Shown here piece after piece: positions 9,548 to 19,515 of a stretch of 64,000 nt of DNA (position 1 is its first letter; each line of letters starts with the position of its first letter). The notes under the pieces are model-generated. The model was not told the DNA's origin, did no database searches, and saw only the letters and a list, made by a program, of their open reading frames with translations. The DNA is taken from contig NZ_QAJL01000007.1 of the NCBI RefSeq assembly GCF_003852525.1, positions 1-64,000 of the forward strand, written 5' to 3'. The stretch comes from Pedobacter sp. KBW06 (GTDB taxonomy: Bacteria > Bacteroidota > Bacteroidia > Sphingobacteriales > Sphingobacteriaceae). Position numbers and translations under genes: made by a program.

Positions 9548-12500
9548 AGTTTGCTTCAAATTGCTCTCGTTCTTCCAAAAACTGTTCTATAGGCATGTCA
9601 TATAGCCAGGAGCTCCGCTCATTTCGTCGTTCCGTAAAGTGAACATAGGAAATGTCGTTTTCTACGATATGTATATTGTCACTTGGTGTTACCACCAGAA
9701 GCTGAAGGTGCAACTGTTTACATAGCGTAATCAGGTACCTTGCTTTATCCTCATCCTGTGCCTTAAATGCCTCGTCAATAGCGATAAAACGGAAAGAATT
9801 GGTTTGCAACCCTCCTTTGGTCAAGCCAAACTGATAGGCGATGGCTGATCCCAGAATGGTATAGGTCAATTGCGCTTTTTCACCTCCAGACAGCTGCCCC
9901 ATATTTTCATAGGTCTTAAACTTGGTTCCCGTTTCCTTATAGAACTCTTCTGCTTTATATGAAAACCAGCCCCTTACATCCATCACCTTTTTACGCCACT
10001 CCTCTTTTTCAAGTCTGCGGATCAAAGGCTCAATATGCTGGTCAAAATGCATGCGTTTTCCATCTGCCGCCCCTTCGCCTGCTTTAACATTCGGGATCGC
10101 CTTTTGTAAGAGGTTCCTGAACTCTTTAACATCTTCACTCAGTTTTGAGGGGACTACCAGTTGTATATAAGTATTAGGATTGGTCTTAAAGTCGATGCCG
10201 CTCAAAGCTTCGTTTAACACATTTATATTTTCTTTAATGGCATCAGACCAGTTTTCAAAAAACATTCTGAAATCTGCAATCTTATTGGTAATTGTTTCCT
10301 GTAAATACTCGTCAAATTTTTTCTCATGCCGCGGAAGGTTATCCTCCTGAAGCCGCCTTAAAAAAGTATTGTATTCGGTAATGAACTCCAGGTTTGAAGC
10401 ATCAGGCAGCATGCTTACATCGGCACGCCAGTCTTTAAATTTCTGTGTAATTTCCTCTGATGGTTGTTTAAAAGCGTTGATTTTGATGACAATGACATGT
10501 TCTTTGCTGTTTCTTTCCTTTTCCAGACGACTGGTTTCATTTCTGATATGCTCTCTGAAAGTCGCATTTGCAGTGGTAAAGTTTGCGTAATCAATCTCTT
10601 TAAGCTGGGGGTGCGCAGTTTCAAATGTGGCCACATCAATTTGTTTATCGCGAAACATATCCAATGTGGTCTTATGCCCGTCCAATTCAAGTTGTAAGTC
10701 TTCCAGCTTATCTTCCTGCTTATACTTTTGTTTGTTTTTAACTTCCAGCCCCTGTGCATTTGCAGCAAGTAATCCCTTCACCACGGTAAGCTGGTCTTTT
10801 AAAACACGGTTTTTATCATTCGCCTTCTCCAGGCTTTGTTTCATCTCTGCCTTCTGCTGGATTTCTGTTGCAAACACCGCCCAGTTGATGTCATCAAAAG
10901 TCTGATACAAAGACAAAAAGGACGATAATTTCTCTTTCTTTAAATCAATATCAGAAAGCCCATTTGCTAGTTTTTTGATCAGTTCCAGATTCTTTTGCTG
11001 CTGCGCCTGAAGTAGTTCAAGCTCCTTTTTAAGCAATCCGATCTTTTCCTTATTGTCCCATCCCAAAACAAAATTTTCCCGTTTGGATACATGGGCCCTG
11101 TCGTCCTTTTCGTGTTTTCCTTTAACACCTTTTATCAAACCTTCCCTGGTCAGCGCTTTTTCTGAAAAATGGTTAAACTCTTCCAGACTTTCCGCACAGG
11201 CATAATCAAATTGTCCGGTAACCATCTCTTCCAGCCATTCGGCGTAATTCCCTGAAGTTTTAAATTCCAGCTTATTTACCAGCAGGTTTTCCTCCTGTAT
11301 CCGATGACGCATGCTGCCGATTGAGGTATGACCTTGAAAACGCTGATAGGTAATGCGTCCACGAAGATTGGTACTATTGACATAGGCATTCACCTGTTTA
11401 TAATATTTTTCAGGCACCACAATCCGCAATGCAAAATTATGAAGCACCTTTTCGATGGCCAGCTCCCACTGACTGTCCTCATCACGGACCCTGATCAGCT
11501 CACCAATAAAAGGCAACTCATCAGCCGTAGCGCCAATATGTGCCAGGATATCCTCACGGATGTCTGCTTCACGCCCCGAAATGTTATTCTTACTCTTCTG
11601 AAGCGATTGCACCCTCGCCACCAGTCCTTCAACCTCGGTCTTCAGTTCATCTTCTTCATTGCGGGCGATACGCATCGAATCATCTTCTGCCAGTCGCTGA
11701 GTATCGCAATCTTTCTTCTTTTGTTCGGCCAGCAGCCTTGATTCTTCAAAAGCGGAACGGTCAGGATCCCTGGGTAAATCAAGACCCAATGCCAGGCTAT
11801 TATAACTATCCGCACGAAATTTACTGCGGTCACGGTCGCGCTCTAACCTGGTAATCTCTTCAACAAGTTTTTCAAGTTGTATTTCTACCTCGTCATTTGC
11901 AATCGCAATGGCCAGATCCCGTTCCTGAATCTTTAAATCTTCCTCCTTAACTTTCAGTGCAGCAATTTCATCATTCAATACTGCCATCTTTAATTTGAGT
12001 GCTTCCAGTTCAATGGCAGTAAGCTCGGCTCCTTTTGCGGTAAACCAATACACTGCAATTTCACGATCAGATTCAAGAACTTTTAATCTTTTACCCGTTT
12101 CTTCAAGCTGAACGGCCAGTTCATGAATAGGAATCAACTGAGCAATCTGCTCTTTAGCCTTTTCAATATTTACTTTGGCATCCATCAGGGTCATGAAGTT
12201 GTCCTTCAAGTGTAGAAATTCGTATTCGGCATCCAGTTGCTCCAGCATATTTACCCGGATAAAATCGTCCAGATCGTCTAACACCTTAACGCCTACCACC
12301 TGGTTAAATAAGCTTGATGCTTTTACAGAGCGCATGCCCAGCAATTGCGCCATGCGTTCACCATACTTAACCGGCCCATCCTGAAACTCAATCCGCTTTT
12401 TCTGAATTCCGGTATTGTATAATTTTTCAAGACGTTTTTTCCAATTTCCTTTTCCATCAAAAGGCGTAAAGTTCTTTTCAATTTCAAGTGGCACCCTGGC

Positions 12501-12947
12501 GATTCCAAAAGAACGTTTCAACTCGTTATTGCTAAACCAGCGCAATTGGAATAGGGTAACGACCTGTCCATCGGTATTTTCAAAGCAAGCGAGCAAAACC
12601 GAATATGCAGTATGATCCCGCAATTTCTGGGTGGTGGTACTGTGCTCCCCTTCTCTTTGTATATTGCCATAATGACCATATACATAACTTTCTTCATTCC
12701 GGTCGCCCTTCTTTTCTGCTCCTGACGACTGATTGTAAAAGCGGTCATTTTTAACAGGAACAAGCAAAGTCAGCAAAGCATCGATAAAAGTACTTTTTCC
12801 GGATGCGTTTGCACCGGTAAGCAGGGAATTGTTTCCTTTCGGTGAAATCCGGAAGATCTGGTCATCAAAAGTCCCCCAGTTGTATACTTCCATATATTGG
12901 AGCCTGAACCCTGCTTTGTCAGAACTAGTGCTAAACAAACTATACAT
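9546..12947 (-). CDS. jetC: SMC-like ATPase of a Wadjet/MksBEF-type condensin (JetC/MksB family)
   Basis: 1,133 residues with the SMC layout: Walker A GANASGKST (45-53), long coiled coils either side of a central hinge region, ABC signature LSGGEK (~1019) and Walker B FIAIDEA (~1056) near the C-terminus. Members pair with kleisin (JetA/MksF) and KITE (JetB/MksE) subunits to form a DNA-loop-extruding complex; in Wadjet this complex senses circular plasmids and passes them to the nuclease JetD. The start overlaps the end of jetB by 8 bases, so translation is coupled. The gene after it should be jetD, but the next ORF is the convergent patatin gene, so the nuclease is absent here. Confidence 0.9.
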   Translation of the reverse strand: MYSLFSTSSDKAGFRLQYMEVYNWGTFDDQIFRISPKGNNSLLTGANASGKSTFIDALLTLLVPVKNDRFYNQSSGAEKKGDRNEESYVYGHYGNIQREGEHSTTTQKLRDHTAYSVLLACFENTDGQVVTLFQLRWFSNNELKRSFGIARVPLEIEKNFTPFDGKGNWKKRLEKLYNTGIQKKRIEFQDGPVKYGERMAQLLGMRSVKASSLFNQVVGVKVLDDLDDFIRVNMLEQLDAEYEFLHLKDNFMTLMDAKVNIEKAKEQIAQLIPIHELAVQLEETGKRLKVLESDREIAVYWFTAKGAELTAIELEALKLKMAVLNDEIAALKVKEEDLKIQERDLAIAIANDEVEIQLEKLVEEITRLERDRDRSKFRADSYNSLALGLDLPRDPDRSAFEESRLLAEQKKKDCDTQRLAEDDSMRIARNEEDELKTEVEGLVARVQSLQKSKNNISGREADIREDILAHIGATADELPFIGELIRVRDEDSQWELAIEKVLHNFALRIVVPEKYYKQVNAYVNSTNLRGRITYQRFQGHTSIGSMRHRIQEENLLVNKLEFKTSGNYAEWLEEMVTGQFDYACAESLEEFNHFSEKALTREGLIKGVKGKHEKDDRAHVSKRENFVLGWDNKEKIGLLKKELELLQAQQQKNLELIKKLANGLSDIDLKKEKLSSFLSLYQTFDDINWAVFATEIQQKAEMKQSLEKANDKNRVLKDQLTVVKGLLAANAQGLEVKNKQKYKQEDKLEDLQLELDGHKTTLDMFRDKQIDVATFETAHPQLKEIDYANFTTANATFREHIRNETSRLEKERNSKEHVIVIKINAFKQPSEEITQKFKDWRADVSMLPDASNLEFITEYNTFLRRLQEDNLPRHEKKFDEYLQETITNKIADFRMFFENWSDAIKENINVLNEALSGIDFKTNPNTYIQLVVPSKLSEDVKEFRNLLQKAIPNVKAGEGAADGKRMHFDQHIEPLIRRLEKEEWRKKVMDVRGWFSYKAEEFYKETGTKFKTYENMGQLSGGEKAQLTYTILGSAIAYQFGLTKGGLQTNSFRFIAIDEAFKAQDEDKARYLITLCKQLHLQLLVVTPSDNIHIVENDISYVHFTERRNERSSWLYDMPIEQFLEEREQFEAN

Positions 12948-13512
12948 ACTCCTCCAGCTTCAATTTAAAATCTTTTAATATATCTATGGTCACTTTATCC
13001 TTTATTACACGTTGAATCTGATACAGGGGATTCGCTTCCTGTTTTACGACTTTCAGGTATCCAAATTCAGTAAGCTTTTTAATGCTGCTGTCCATTTCCT
13101 GCAACAGCTTAACACGGTTGTATTTTTCGGGTAAAAACAATTCAACCTCCTCCAGGATCCCGCTATGGGTGATCAATTTTTCGGTAGTCTGTATCTGGAC
13201 CGGATTGTTGTCAAACTCTTCCAGCAACTGCCTCAATACCACCAATACGATAGAGGTTTCAAAACCTATTTGCCTGCGACTCACCAGTCCCAGCGTATTT
13301 CCTTCCTCGTCTTCAAACTGAGTGACAAAGGCTAATCCCTCGTCTTTTCTCATGATCAGCTCCAGCCCTATTACATTTACATACTCCTGAATTTCTTCCT
13401 GGTAGTACAACAACTCTTCCCATACAGATGCACTGCTGTACACTGTACCATGTTTCAGCAATTTCACAACTGCCTTTGAATATGGTTTCAAGTGATTGTT
13501 CAAATTACTCAT
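12940..13512 (-). CDS. jetB: DUF4194 KITE subunit (JetB/MksE family)
   Basis: 190 residues, of the normal length and position for DUF4194 proteins, which carry two winged-helix domains and bind the kleisin of SMC-like complexes. Recognition rests on gene order as well as sequence: it sits between a DUF3375 protein and the SMC-like ATPase, overlaps jetA by 4 bases (ATGA) and jetC by 8. The C-terminal stretch (YQIQRVIKDKVTIDILKD) resembles the end of other JetB proteins. Confidence 0.82.
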   Translation of the reverse strand: MSNLNNHLKPYSKAVVKLLKHGTVYSSASVWEELLYYQEEIQEYVNVIGLELIMRKDEGLAFVTQFEDEEGNTLGLVSRRQIGFETSIVLVVLRQLLEEFDNNPVQIQTTEKLITHSGILEEVELFLPEKYNRVKLLQEMDSSIKKLTEFGYLKVVKQEANPLYQIQRVIKDKVTIDILKDFKLKLEEYV

Positions 13513-14969
13513 TTCGTTAATATTACTTCTGGTATATGAATGGACTTAAGGCCTTTACGGTCAAAAACGACCCGTTGCACCTTGTCCTTGTTAATGGTAT
13601 GTTTAAAATCTTTACTCACCGATAAATAGCCAAATAATTGCGGTAAGCCGTCGTCAATTCCACCACTTAGCTCAATCACTTCGGCCAGACTTACCTGTGA
13701 TTTATCTGCCAGTACCTGCTTTATCCGACTTCTGATTGCCTCCTTGTCCACGCGCTTTTTTCCAAAAAGCCGGACCAGATTTTCGGCCTGAAGAAAATCT
13801 GTATCTGCCCTTTTGGGTTTATTTTTATACGTCACTTCCTCTGCCTGATCAAAAGTCAGTTTGCGTTCAAATGGCAGGTTGATCGTTGGTTCTGTCTCCA
13901 GCATAAAACCCACATCCGGTTTCTTCCTTTTCTTTCCGATTTCAATCAACATTGTCTTGATCTCGTGAATCAGGTTACGGGTAACATGAACTTTGGAATG
14001 TTCGCTTTCCCGGATAATGCGACCCAGCTTTTCAGCCATCTTATCGTTGGCTTTATACACCTTCTGCCCGGAAGAATGCAGAAACTTTTTCATGTCTTTC
14101 AGAAAGAAATCCCTTACCGGAATATCTTTATCCTCCATTCTGTTAAACAGCGACTTACTCAGGCTTCCCCATTCTTCCTGTAAATCGGGGTTAAGCAAAA
14201 AAGACCAAAAGGCATAAAAGCTTTTCCCTTGCTGACTTTCCTTTAGCTCATCGAGTGCATCGAAGGTAAATTCAAGGATATGGTCTTTGGTGAGGTTTCC
14301 TTCGGAATGTTTTAAGTAAATATGGCGGGTAATCTCCCTGAAATTGTCTTCTACCTCCTTAAAGTCGGAAAGCAGTTCTTTTGCAGATTGGGTCAGCTGA
14401 TTAAAGCGTGGTATAATTTCAAAATTCTCATATACCTTTACACTGTCTCCATTCCGTAGTGCATTGATCTGCTGATCAATTTCCGCTTTCTTTTGTTCGA
14501 GCAGTTCCACCCGCTTTTGCAGGTCGTCATCAGTAAATTCGACTAAATCACGTAGCTGGCTAAAAAGGTCCTTAAATCTGGATTCAGCCCCCACAAACTC
14601 TTTCTTTTCTAAACTCGTCAGCCAATCGATGGTCTTACTGGCATGGGCAGACATCTCGTAAAACACCTCTCCCTTATCGTCCTGATAATTGGTAAGGAAA
14701 CCACTATCGGTCCACTTTCTGATGTATTTTTTGGCCTTTACCTCATAGGTATCAAAGGCCTCCAGTTCCAGATCCTCATCCTGTTCGATTTGTTTAAAAT
14801 CAAGATAGTCCGTCAATTTATTGTGGATCTGATCAGATGACACCACAGTTTGCCCCTTTATAAAAGTTTCAATTAAAAAGACAATGAGCATATCCCTGTT
14901 GCGAAGTCTCAGCATATCCACACTGGGTGAGGTATTTAAAACTTCTAATATTTTGTCACTATTTATCAT
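13509..14969 (-). CDS. jetA: DUF3375 kleisin-like subunit (JetA/MksF family)
   Basis: 486 residues. DUF3375 features are visible: the N-terminal LRLRNRDMLIVFL segment, then a conserved block FVGAESRFKDLFSQL, and a coiled coil LLEQKKAEIDQQINAL. It is the first gene of a three-gene operon with overlapping reading frames. In Wadjet and Mks systems this subunit bridges the SMC heads. No hallmark of a nuclease is present in this protein. The upstream 688 bases carry no gene, so the operon promoter must lie there, but no clear -7 box was found. Confidence 0.87.
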   Translation of the reverse strand: MINSDKILEVLNTSPSVDMLRLRNRDMLIVFLIETFIKGQTVVSSDQIHNKLTDYLDFKQIEQDEDLELEAFDTYEVKAKKYIRKWTDSGFLTNYQDDKGEVFYEMSAHASKTIDWLTSLEKKEFVGAESRFKDLFSQLRDLVEFTDDDLQKRVELLEQKKAEIDQQINALRNGDSVKVYENFEIIPRFNQLTQSAKELLSDFKEVEDNFREITRHIYLKHSEGNLTKDHILEFTFDALDELKESQQGKSFYAFWSFLLNPDLQEEWGSLSKSLFNRMEDKDIPVRDFFLKDMKKFLHSSGQKVYKANDKMAEKLGRIIRESEHSKVHVTRNLIHEIKTMLIEIGKKRKKPDVGFMLETEPTINLPFERKLTFDQAEEVTYKNKPKRADTDFLQAENLVRLFGKKRVDKEAIRSRIKQVLADKSQVSLAEVIELSGGIDDGLPQLFGYLSVSKDFKHTINKDKVQRVVFDRKGLKSIHIPEVILTK

Positions 14970-15657
14970 TAACCCCTTACGTTCATAAAAAAATAAATCC
15001 CTCTTTTCAGCATTCCCCGAAAACTTCAGAAAAATGCAGTACTATAGCGCTCCGCGCTGAAATATCCTGACCAGGTCAGGCATTCAAGACATTAACTTTT
15101 AGTTTCTATGCCTAATGTTAAAATACCACCAAAATGAACCCTAAGGAACGCGAACAGTGTAAGCCACTGTGTCTTTGATTTACAGCGGTTTAATCCCTTT
15201 AATCCTCTATACTTTGTGGTAATCTTGTGCGTTTACATTCTGACACAGAATAGCAATACCTGAAAAAACAGTCAGTTACAAGACCTGGAGGCCATATTTT
15301 GGCCAAAAGTAACTAAACTCGGATCAACTATCCATAACTAAATTGAAATATTTTTTTACGGAAAATAATGATCGGAAAATGGCTTATTTCCGTCTATTTA
15401 ACATCGCATGAAATTTGATGGGATTTCAGCTGACAACAAGTGTATACTTACCTTGAAATCAACAGGAATTTTCTATACATGAAATTATTTAAAATATTCA
15501 TTAGTTTCCCATGCTTACCAACATTCTGATTATCTGACTTTGGGGCTATAAATTCAGGTTCAATAAAAATGTACATTCACCAGGAAAAATTACATAATTT
15601 CAGAAGATCTAAGAATCTAATTACATTAAAGCGGGCTAATTAAACCATACGTATCCT
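14970..15657. other. gene-free region upstream of jetA
   Basis: 688 bases without a convincing coding region on either strand. It must hold the jetA promoter (leftward) and that of the 15682 gene (rightward). One perfect palindrome is visible at 15066-15080, two 7-base arms CCTGACC / GGTCAGG around a single A, about 100 bases upstream of the jetA start and so a possible operator. The rest is AT-rich and unremarkable; no remnant of a jetD gene was found. Confidence 0.6.
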
Positions 15658-15681
15658 ATGAATCTCCTTAATCAACAACGG

Positions 15682-16377
15682 ATGAAGAAAACGCTTCAAA
15701 TTATTCTATTGCTGAACTTCTTCTTTTTTGGACTCTTTGCACAGAACACCAAACTAACAAAGAAAAAAAAGACGCAAAAAACCAACACCCTGGCTTATTG
15801 GGAAAGAAATTACAAAGCAGAATTCAGTGACTGTAGTTTCACAAATAAATATACGCCGCAACAGCGACTTGCGATGTATCCTTTTTCAAAAGCGACCAAA
15901 GTATGGGCTGTTTCTTATAAATATAGAGGTATAGATACAGACGAGCACAATGATTTAAACAACTTTCCAGGAAGAGGCCTGTATGTCAGGGACGGAGTAT
16001 TAGACACAACCACTCTGATTGAAATAAAAAAGCTGAAGACTCAGCAAATCGCTGAACTTACCGACTTAATTTTCAATACTGGCTACAAAACCAAGTGGAA
16101 GGTTCATATTGAAGAATTCGGAAAATGTTTCGAACCTAGAAATGCTTTGATTTTTCTCAATTCTGAAGACAAAGTGATCGATTATCTGGAAATCTGCTTC
16201 GAATGCAAACAAAATCATTCAAAGTCTGAGCTATTTGATATTGGTATCTTATGTAACCAAAAATATGAACTGTTTAGTAGTTACTTTAAAAGTATAGGCG
16301 TCAGTTACGGTACTATAGGAAGAAATTATCGCGAGGAGGACAATAAAGAATGGGAGGAACTTAGAAAGTTAAGATAG
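15682..16377 (+). CDS. hypothetical secreted protein
   Basis: About 231 residues from the ATG at 15682, chosen because it gives a standard signal peptide (MKKTLQIILLLNFFFFGLFAQ); an upstream in-frame ATG at 15658 would add 8 residues. After cleavage the protein begins with a Lys/Thr-rich stretch and continues into a mixed alpha/beta region with three cysteines in a short span (LEICFECKQNH). I recognise no family. Single gene, convergent with the serine hydrolase at 16452 and separated from it by a large hairpin. Probably periplasmic or outer-membrane associated. Confidence 0.7.
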   Translation: MKKTLQIILLLNFFFFGLFAQNTKLTKKKKTQKTNTLAYWERNYKAEFSDCSFTNKYTPQQRLAMYPFSKATKVWAVSYKYRGIDTDEHNDLNNFPGRGLYVRDGVLDTTTLIEIKKLKTQQIAELTDLIFNTGYKTKWKVHIEEFGKCFEPRNALIFLNSEDKVIDYLEICFECKQNHSKSELFDIGILCNQKYELFSSYFKSIGVSYGTIGRNYREEDNKEWEELRKLR

Positions 16378-16386
16378 GTCAGTCAT

Positions 16387-16438
16387 TTGCCCGGCATCTG
16401 CAAGCACTGAGAAATGGCATTGCAGACCCTCTGGGCAA
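16387..16438. terminator. two-part hairpin between convergent genes
   Basis: Outer arms TTGCCC (16387-16392) / GGGCAA (16433-16438) and inner arms TCTGCAA (16397-16403) / TTGCAGA (16420-16426) form one long interrupted stem in the gap between two convergent genes, followed on the plus strand by GTCTTTT. Confidence 0.5.
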
Positions 16439-16451
16439 GTCTTTTAAGCAG

Positions 16452-17921
16452 CTATTTTTCTGTATTGGTCAGCGGTATTTCAACATTCAAACGATCTCTT
16501 GTTAAGGTAACAGAATTTACTTTTCCATTGTTAAAATCGAATTTCAGTAAGTTGGGATAATCTACAATTTTAAATTGTCCATTTTTCAGATACAGCAGCT
16601 CATTGCTGTTCTTTCCTTTAAAATGTTCCAAAAAGGCAGATTCAACATAGAGACGGTTATTCTTTTCTACAATTTTGGTTTCCATTCCCTGCCCATACAA
16701 GAAATCGTTATAAGTTCCGATGAGTTGCTTTTTCATACCTGAAGGTATTTCCTGAATGTCGTCTTTAGGCGTATTTTTGTTCCAGTCCATCAATGTCAGC
16801 AGCTTGATCCGGGCCTGATTGATCACAGGAATACGATTAGGTTTTTCGCCATTTGCAAGAATGACAAAGCCATTTCCATCTGTCATAGTTGCGAAAATAC
16901 TTCCTCCAACTCCTGTATTGGAACCACTACACATAAACCAATCATAGTTGTTATAACTAACAGATCTTTGCCATCCAGAACTCCAGCCACCAACCGCATT
17001 TTTTAAAGCGGTGACTTCCATTACTTTTTGCGCAACACTTTGAGAAATCACGTTGTTATTTTTATTTCGCAAGGCATTTTGTATTGCAATAGAAAGTTTA
17101 GCTAAATCTGTTGGTGTAGACCATACCCCTGATGCTCCGACTTGTGGTGTGATTGGCAAGCCTTTTTTAATCACTTTTCCATCTTTATCATGAACAAGGG
17201 CAACATTAGCCGGAAATCCAGTTTCATTAGGCTGTATCATTGTGGTGTTCTTCAAGCCAAGAGGTGAAAAAATATACTCTGCTGCAAGTTCTGCAATAGG
17301 TTTATTTAAAGTGTCCTCTAATGCCATTTGGACAATTACATAACCACCACCGCTGTATTCAAAATTAGTCCCTGGTTTGAACAGGAATTCAATTTCCTTA
17401 TTATATCTCGGAATCTGTCCTAAAAGACTCTGTTTTATTGTTGGAATGGTATCTCCTTCATAGTAGTCTGAAAATCCACCTTGATTGGTACCAGAGGTAT
17501 GATTAAAAAACTGTCTCCAGGTCGGGCTATTGTTTTCAGTAAACTTACTTTTTGGCAAATGCCAGCGTTTTAAATACTTATCGATGGGATCATCTAAATT
17601 AATAAGCCCTTTCTCTTCAAGTATATGGCAAAGAAGTGCGGTGATTGGTTTTGTAATTGATGCGGTAGAAAAAGCAGTATTCTCATCTATTTTTTCTTTA
17701 GAATTCATTGATTTTAATCCATCCTGGCCTGAATATATAATCTTATAATTTTCAAAAACAACAATGCTGAATCCCGGAAGCTTATATTTTTCTAATTGTT
17801 GCTCAATATTTAAGCTGTCCTTTAGAAAGCTATAATCTCTTTTTGTCAACAAAGCTTTATTGCGTGTCTGACAGCCCGAAATTGTTAGTAGAAGAATTAG
17901 TAAATAAAGTGTGCTTCTCAT
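16452..17921 (-). CDS. serine hydrolase, class C beta-lactamase/esterase family, lipoprotein
   Basis: About 489 residues from the ATG at 17921, preferred over an in-frame ATG at 17948 because it places a lipobox (LTISGC) directly after a hydrophobic segment. The beta-lactamase-like fold shows SxxK in ASITKP (the nucleophile Ser), a YSG motif (FEYSGGGY) in the YxN position, and a late glycine-rich block (NTGVGGS). A C-terminal ~100-residue domain after the catalytic core is typical of these Bacteroidota proteins. Substrate unknown: peptidoglycan-type peptides or esters. A lipid anchor to the outer membrane is expected. Monocistronic, 110 bases downstream of the AraC regulator. Confidence 0.85.
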   Translation of the reverse strand: MRSTLYLLILLLTISGCQTRNKALLTKRDYSFLKDSLNIEQQLEKYKLPGFSIVVFENYKIIYSGQDGLKSMNSKEKIDENTAFSTASITKPITALLCHILEEKGLINLDDPIDKYLKRWHLPKSKFTENNSPTWRQFFNHTSGTNQGGFSDYYEGDTIPTIKQSLLGQIPRYNKEIEFLFKPGTNFEYSGGGYVIVQMALEDTLNKPIAELAAEYIFSPLGLKNTTMIQPNETGFPANVALVHDKDGKVIKKGLPITPQVGASGVWSTPTDLAKLSIAIQNALRNKNNNVISQSVAQKVMEVTALKNAVGGWSSGWQRSVSYNNYDWFMCSGSNTGVGGSIFATMTDGNGFVILANGEKPNRIPVINQARIKLLTLMDWNKNTPKDDIQEIPSGMKKQLIGTYNDFLYGQGMETKIVEKNNRLYVESAFLEHFKGKNSNELLYLKNGQFKIVDYPNLLKFDFNNGKVNSVTLTRDRLNVEIPLTNTEK

Positions 17922-18058
17922 CGTATCGTTTTTTATGTTAAAAATCATTTCGATACAAACATGAAGAAGAAAACAGTGCTATTCGACCGAGTAAAAGTAT
18001 TCGAACACATTTCTTTCAAAAAACAAGTACGAATAAGTGAAAAGAAAAGTACGAGTAA

Positions 18059-19213
18059 TTACAAAGATCTGGATTGCAAACCCTTGCGATAAGAAGTAGG
18101 CGTATTACCGGTGTGTTTTTTAAAAGCCGTATTAAAAGAAGATTTTGAATTAAAACCTACTTCATATAGAATTTCTAAAATAGTGACCTTACTTTTTGTA
18201 ACATCTTTTAAAATATCCATCGCCCGCTCTATGCGATAGGCATTAACGAAATCATAAAAATGCTGTTCTAATTTATGGTTAATCAAAAGAGATAAGTCCC
18301 GAACAGGAACTTTAATATCCTTAGAGACATCCTGAATCGTTAAAGAAGGATTAAGAAATGGCTTTTCTTCAGCCATATATTGCTTTAATTTCAATAATTC
18401 CTGATGGTATTCTTTTTCGGTTACAGTTGGCTGCTCTCCATTTTTTTCCTCTAAAACAAGGTCTGAAACAAGCTTTAATTTTGAATCAATATTTCTAAAC
18501 AAACCAGGATTATTTAATGCTTTATATAAATACCAGCAAATGATAAACAATTCAAACACCAGAATTCCAACTTTTATCCACTCAGAGATATATGGGTAAT
18601 CAGAAAATTTAAAAACATTTTTTAGAATGACTATCAAATAAAAGACAGCCAGAACGCTTGTAAACTGAAACAACCAATTATAGGAATTGATACTGGTACC
18701 TGCATGATTTTCAAGATATAGCCTTTTTGCTTTTCTTAACAGCATAAAAACGGCAGCGAAATAAACAACGATTTGAATATGGACAAGGATATGAATGAGC
18801 TGCAATTCAATCATACTATTGCGATTTACAATAAAATCAATTTTAGAAGCGAGGTCTACGGTATAAAAACGAGGTAATAAGATTAGATTGACAATTAGAA
18901 ATGGAAGCAGATGAAGGATATACTTCGCTTTGAGCCTAAAATCAGCGTAACAAACAGATAAAACATATAGATAAAAAACAGGAACCTGTAAGAAAGCAAA
19001 TGTATTTTTTAGCATTCCCAGATTTGAGGGACCACTAACTGCCAGATTAAATAGTGGCTCACTAATGTCTATTGCGGTTATTAACAGAAAAAGAGCAAAT
19101 AGCACATTGCTTATCTTATGTCTTGTTTTAACTGTAAACAGAAAGAATGCAAGAAATAGTGAAATGAATAAGGAGATTATCGTCACAACCACTAATAATT
19201 TGATTTTATCCAT
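18059..19213 (-). CDS. AraC-family transcriptional regulator with multi-pass membrane sensor
   Basis: 384 residues. The first ~240 carry about seven hydrophobic segments (from IISLFISLFLAFFLF onward), a membrane sensor module common in Bacteroidota. The C-terminal ~100 residues are an AraC-type double HTH (INHKLEQHFYDFVNAYRIE, then ILEILYEVGFNSKSSFNTAF and the ending GNTPTSYRKG). It should tie a membrane signal directly to transcription. It lies divergent from one serine hydrolase and upstream of another, so regulation of these two is plausible but not shown. Confidence 0.88.
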   Translation of the reverse strand: MDKIKLLVVVTIISLFISLFLAFFLFTVKTRHKISNVLFALFLLITAIDISEPLFNLAVSGPSNLGMLKNTFAFLQVPVFYLYVLSVCYADFRLKAKYILHLLPFLIVNLILLPRFYTVDLASKIDFIVNRNSMIELQLIHILVHIQIVVYFAAVFMLLRKAKRLYLENHAGTSINSYNWLFQFTSVLAVFYLIVILKNVFKFSDYPYISEWIKVGILVFELFIICWYLYKALNNPGLFRNIDSKLKLVSDLVLEEKNGEQPTVTEKEYHQELLKLKQYMAEEKPFLNPSLTIQDVSKDIKVPVRDLSLLINHKLEQHFYDFVNAYRIERAMDILKDVTKSKVTILEILYEVGFNSKSSFNTAFKKHTGNTPTSYRKGLQSRSL

Positions 19214-19515
19214 TCATTAACCTTTTATGTTCATCATTTACTGCGGAAAGATTACCTTTTTATCTTGCGGGTAATTTTTTCCGGGTCTACCGCGCTATAC
19301 CCTCCTGTTCTTTCGTCTTGTGCGGCGAATTTAGAAAATTTTCTCACAAAATGAAGCGCAAATTTAATAGCCTGTGGCAATCATTGGCTATTCTTTTATA
19401 AGCCAGTAGTCTTAACTCAAAATGAGTTCGAATCTATAATATCATACTCCGGTTTTGCAAACCAAGCCCTTACCTGCATAGCTGCCTCTATACATTTGCA
19501 ATCAAAAAAATAGTT
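19214..19515. other. divergent intergenic region with hairpin and -7 box
   Basis: 302 bases between the AraC regulator and the second serine hydrolase. TACATTTG at 19491-19498 is a perfect -7 element (TAnnTTTG) 17 bases before the 19516 start; no equally good -33 box was found. A hairpin AATAGCC (19366-19372) / GGCTATT (19386-19392) followed by CTTTT looks like a stray terminator with no gene before it. No coding region recognised. Confidence 0.5.

Noticed and set aside
10369..11854. Plus-strand frames inside jetC (for example 11328-11741)
   Set aside because: Antisense to the SMC-like coiled-coil coding sequence; no own features.
15066..15080. 7-bp palindrome upstream of jetA as a proven operator
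   Set aside because: Single occurrence and far from the start; noted only as a possibility.
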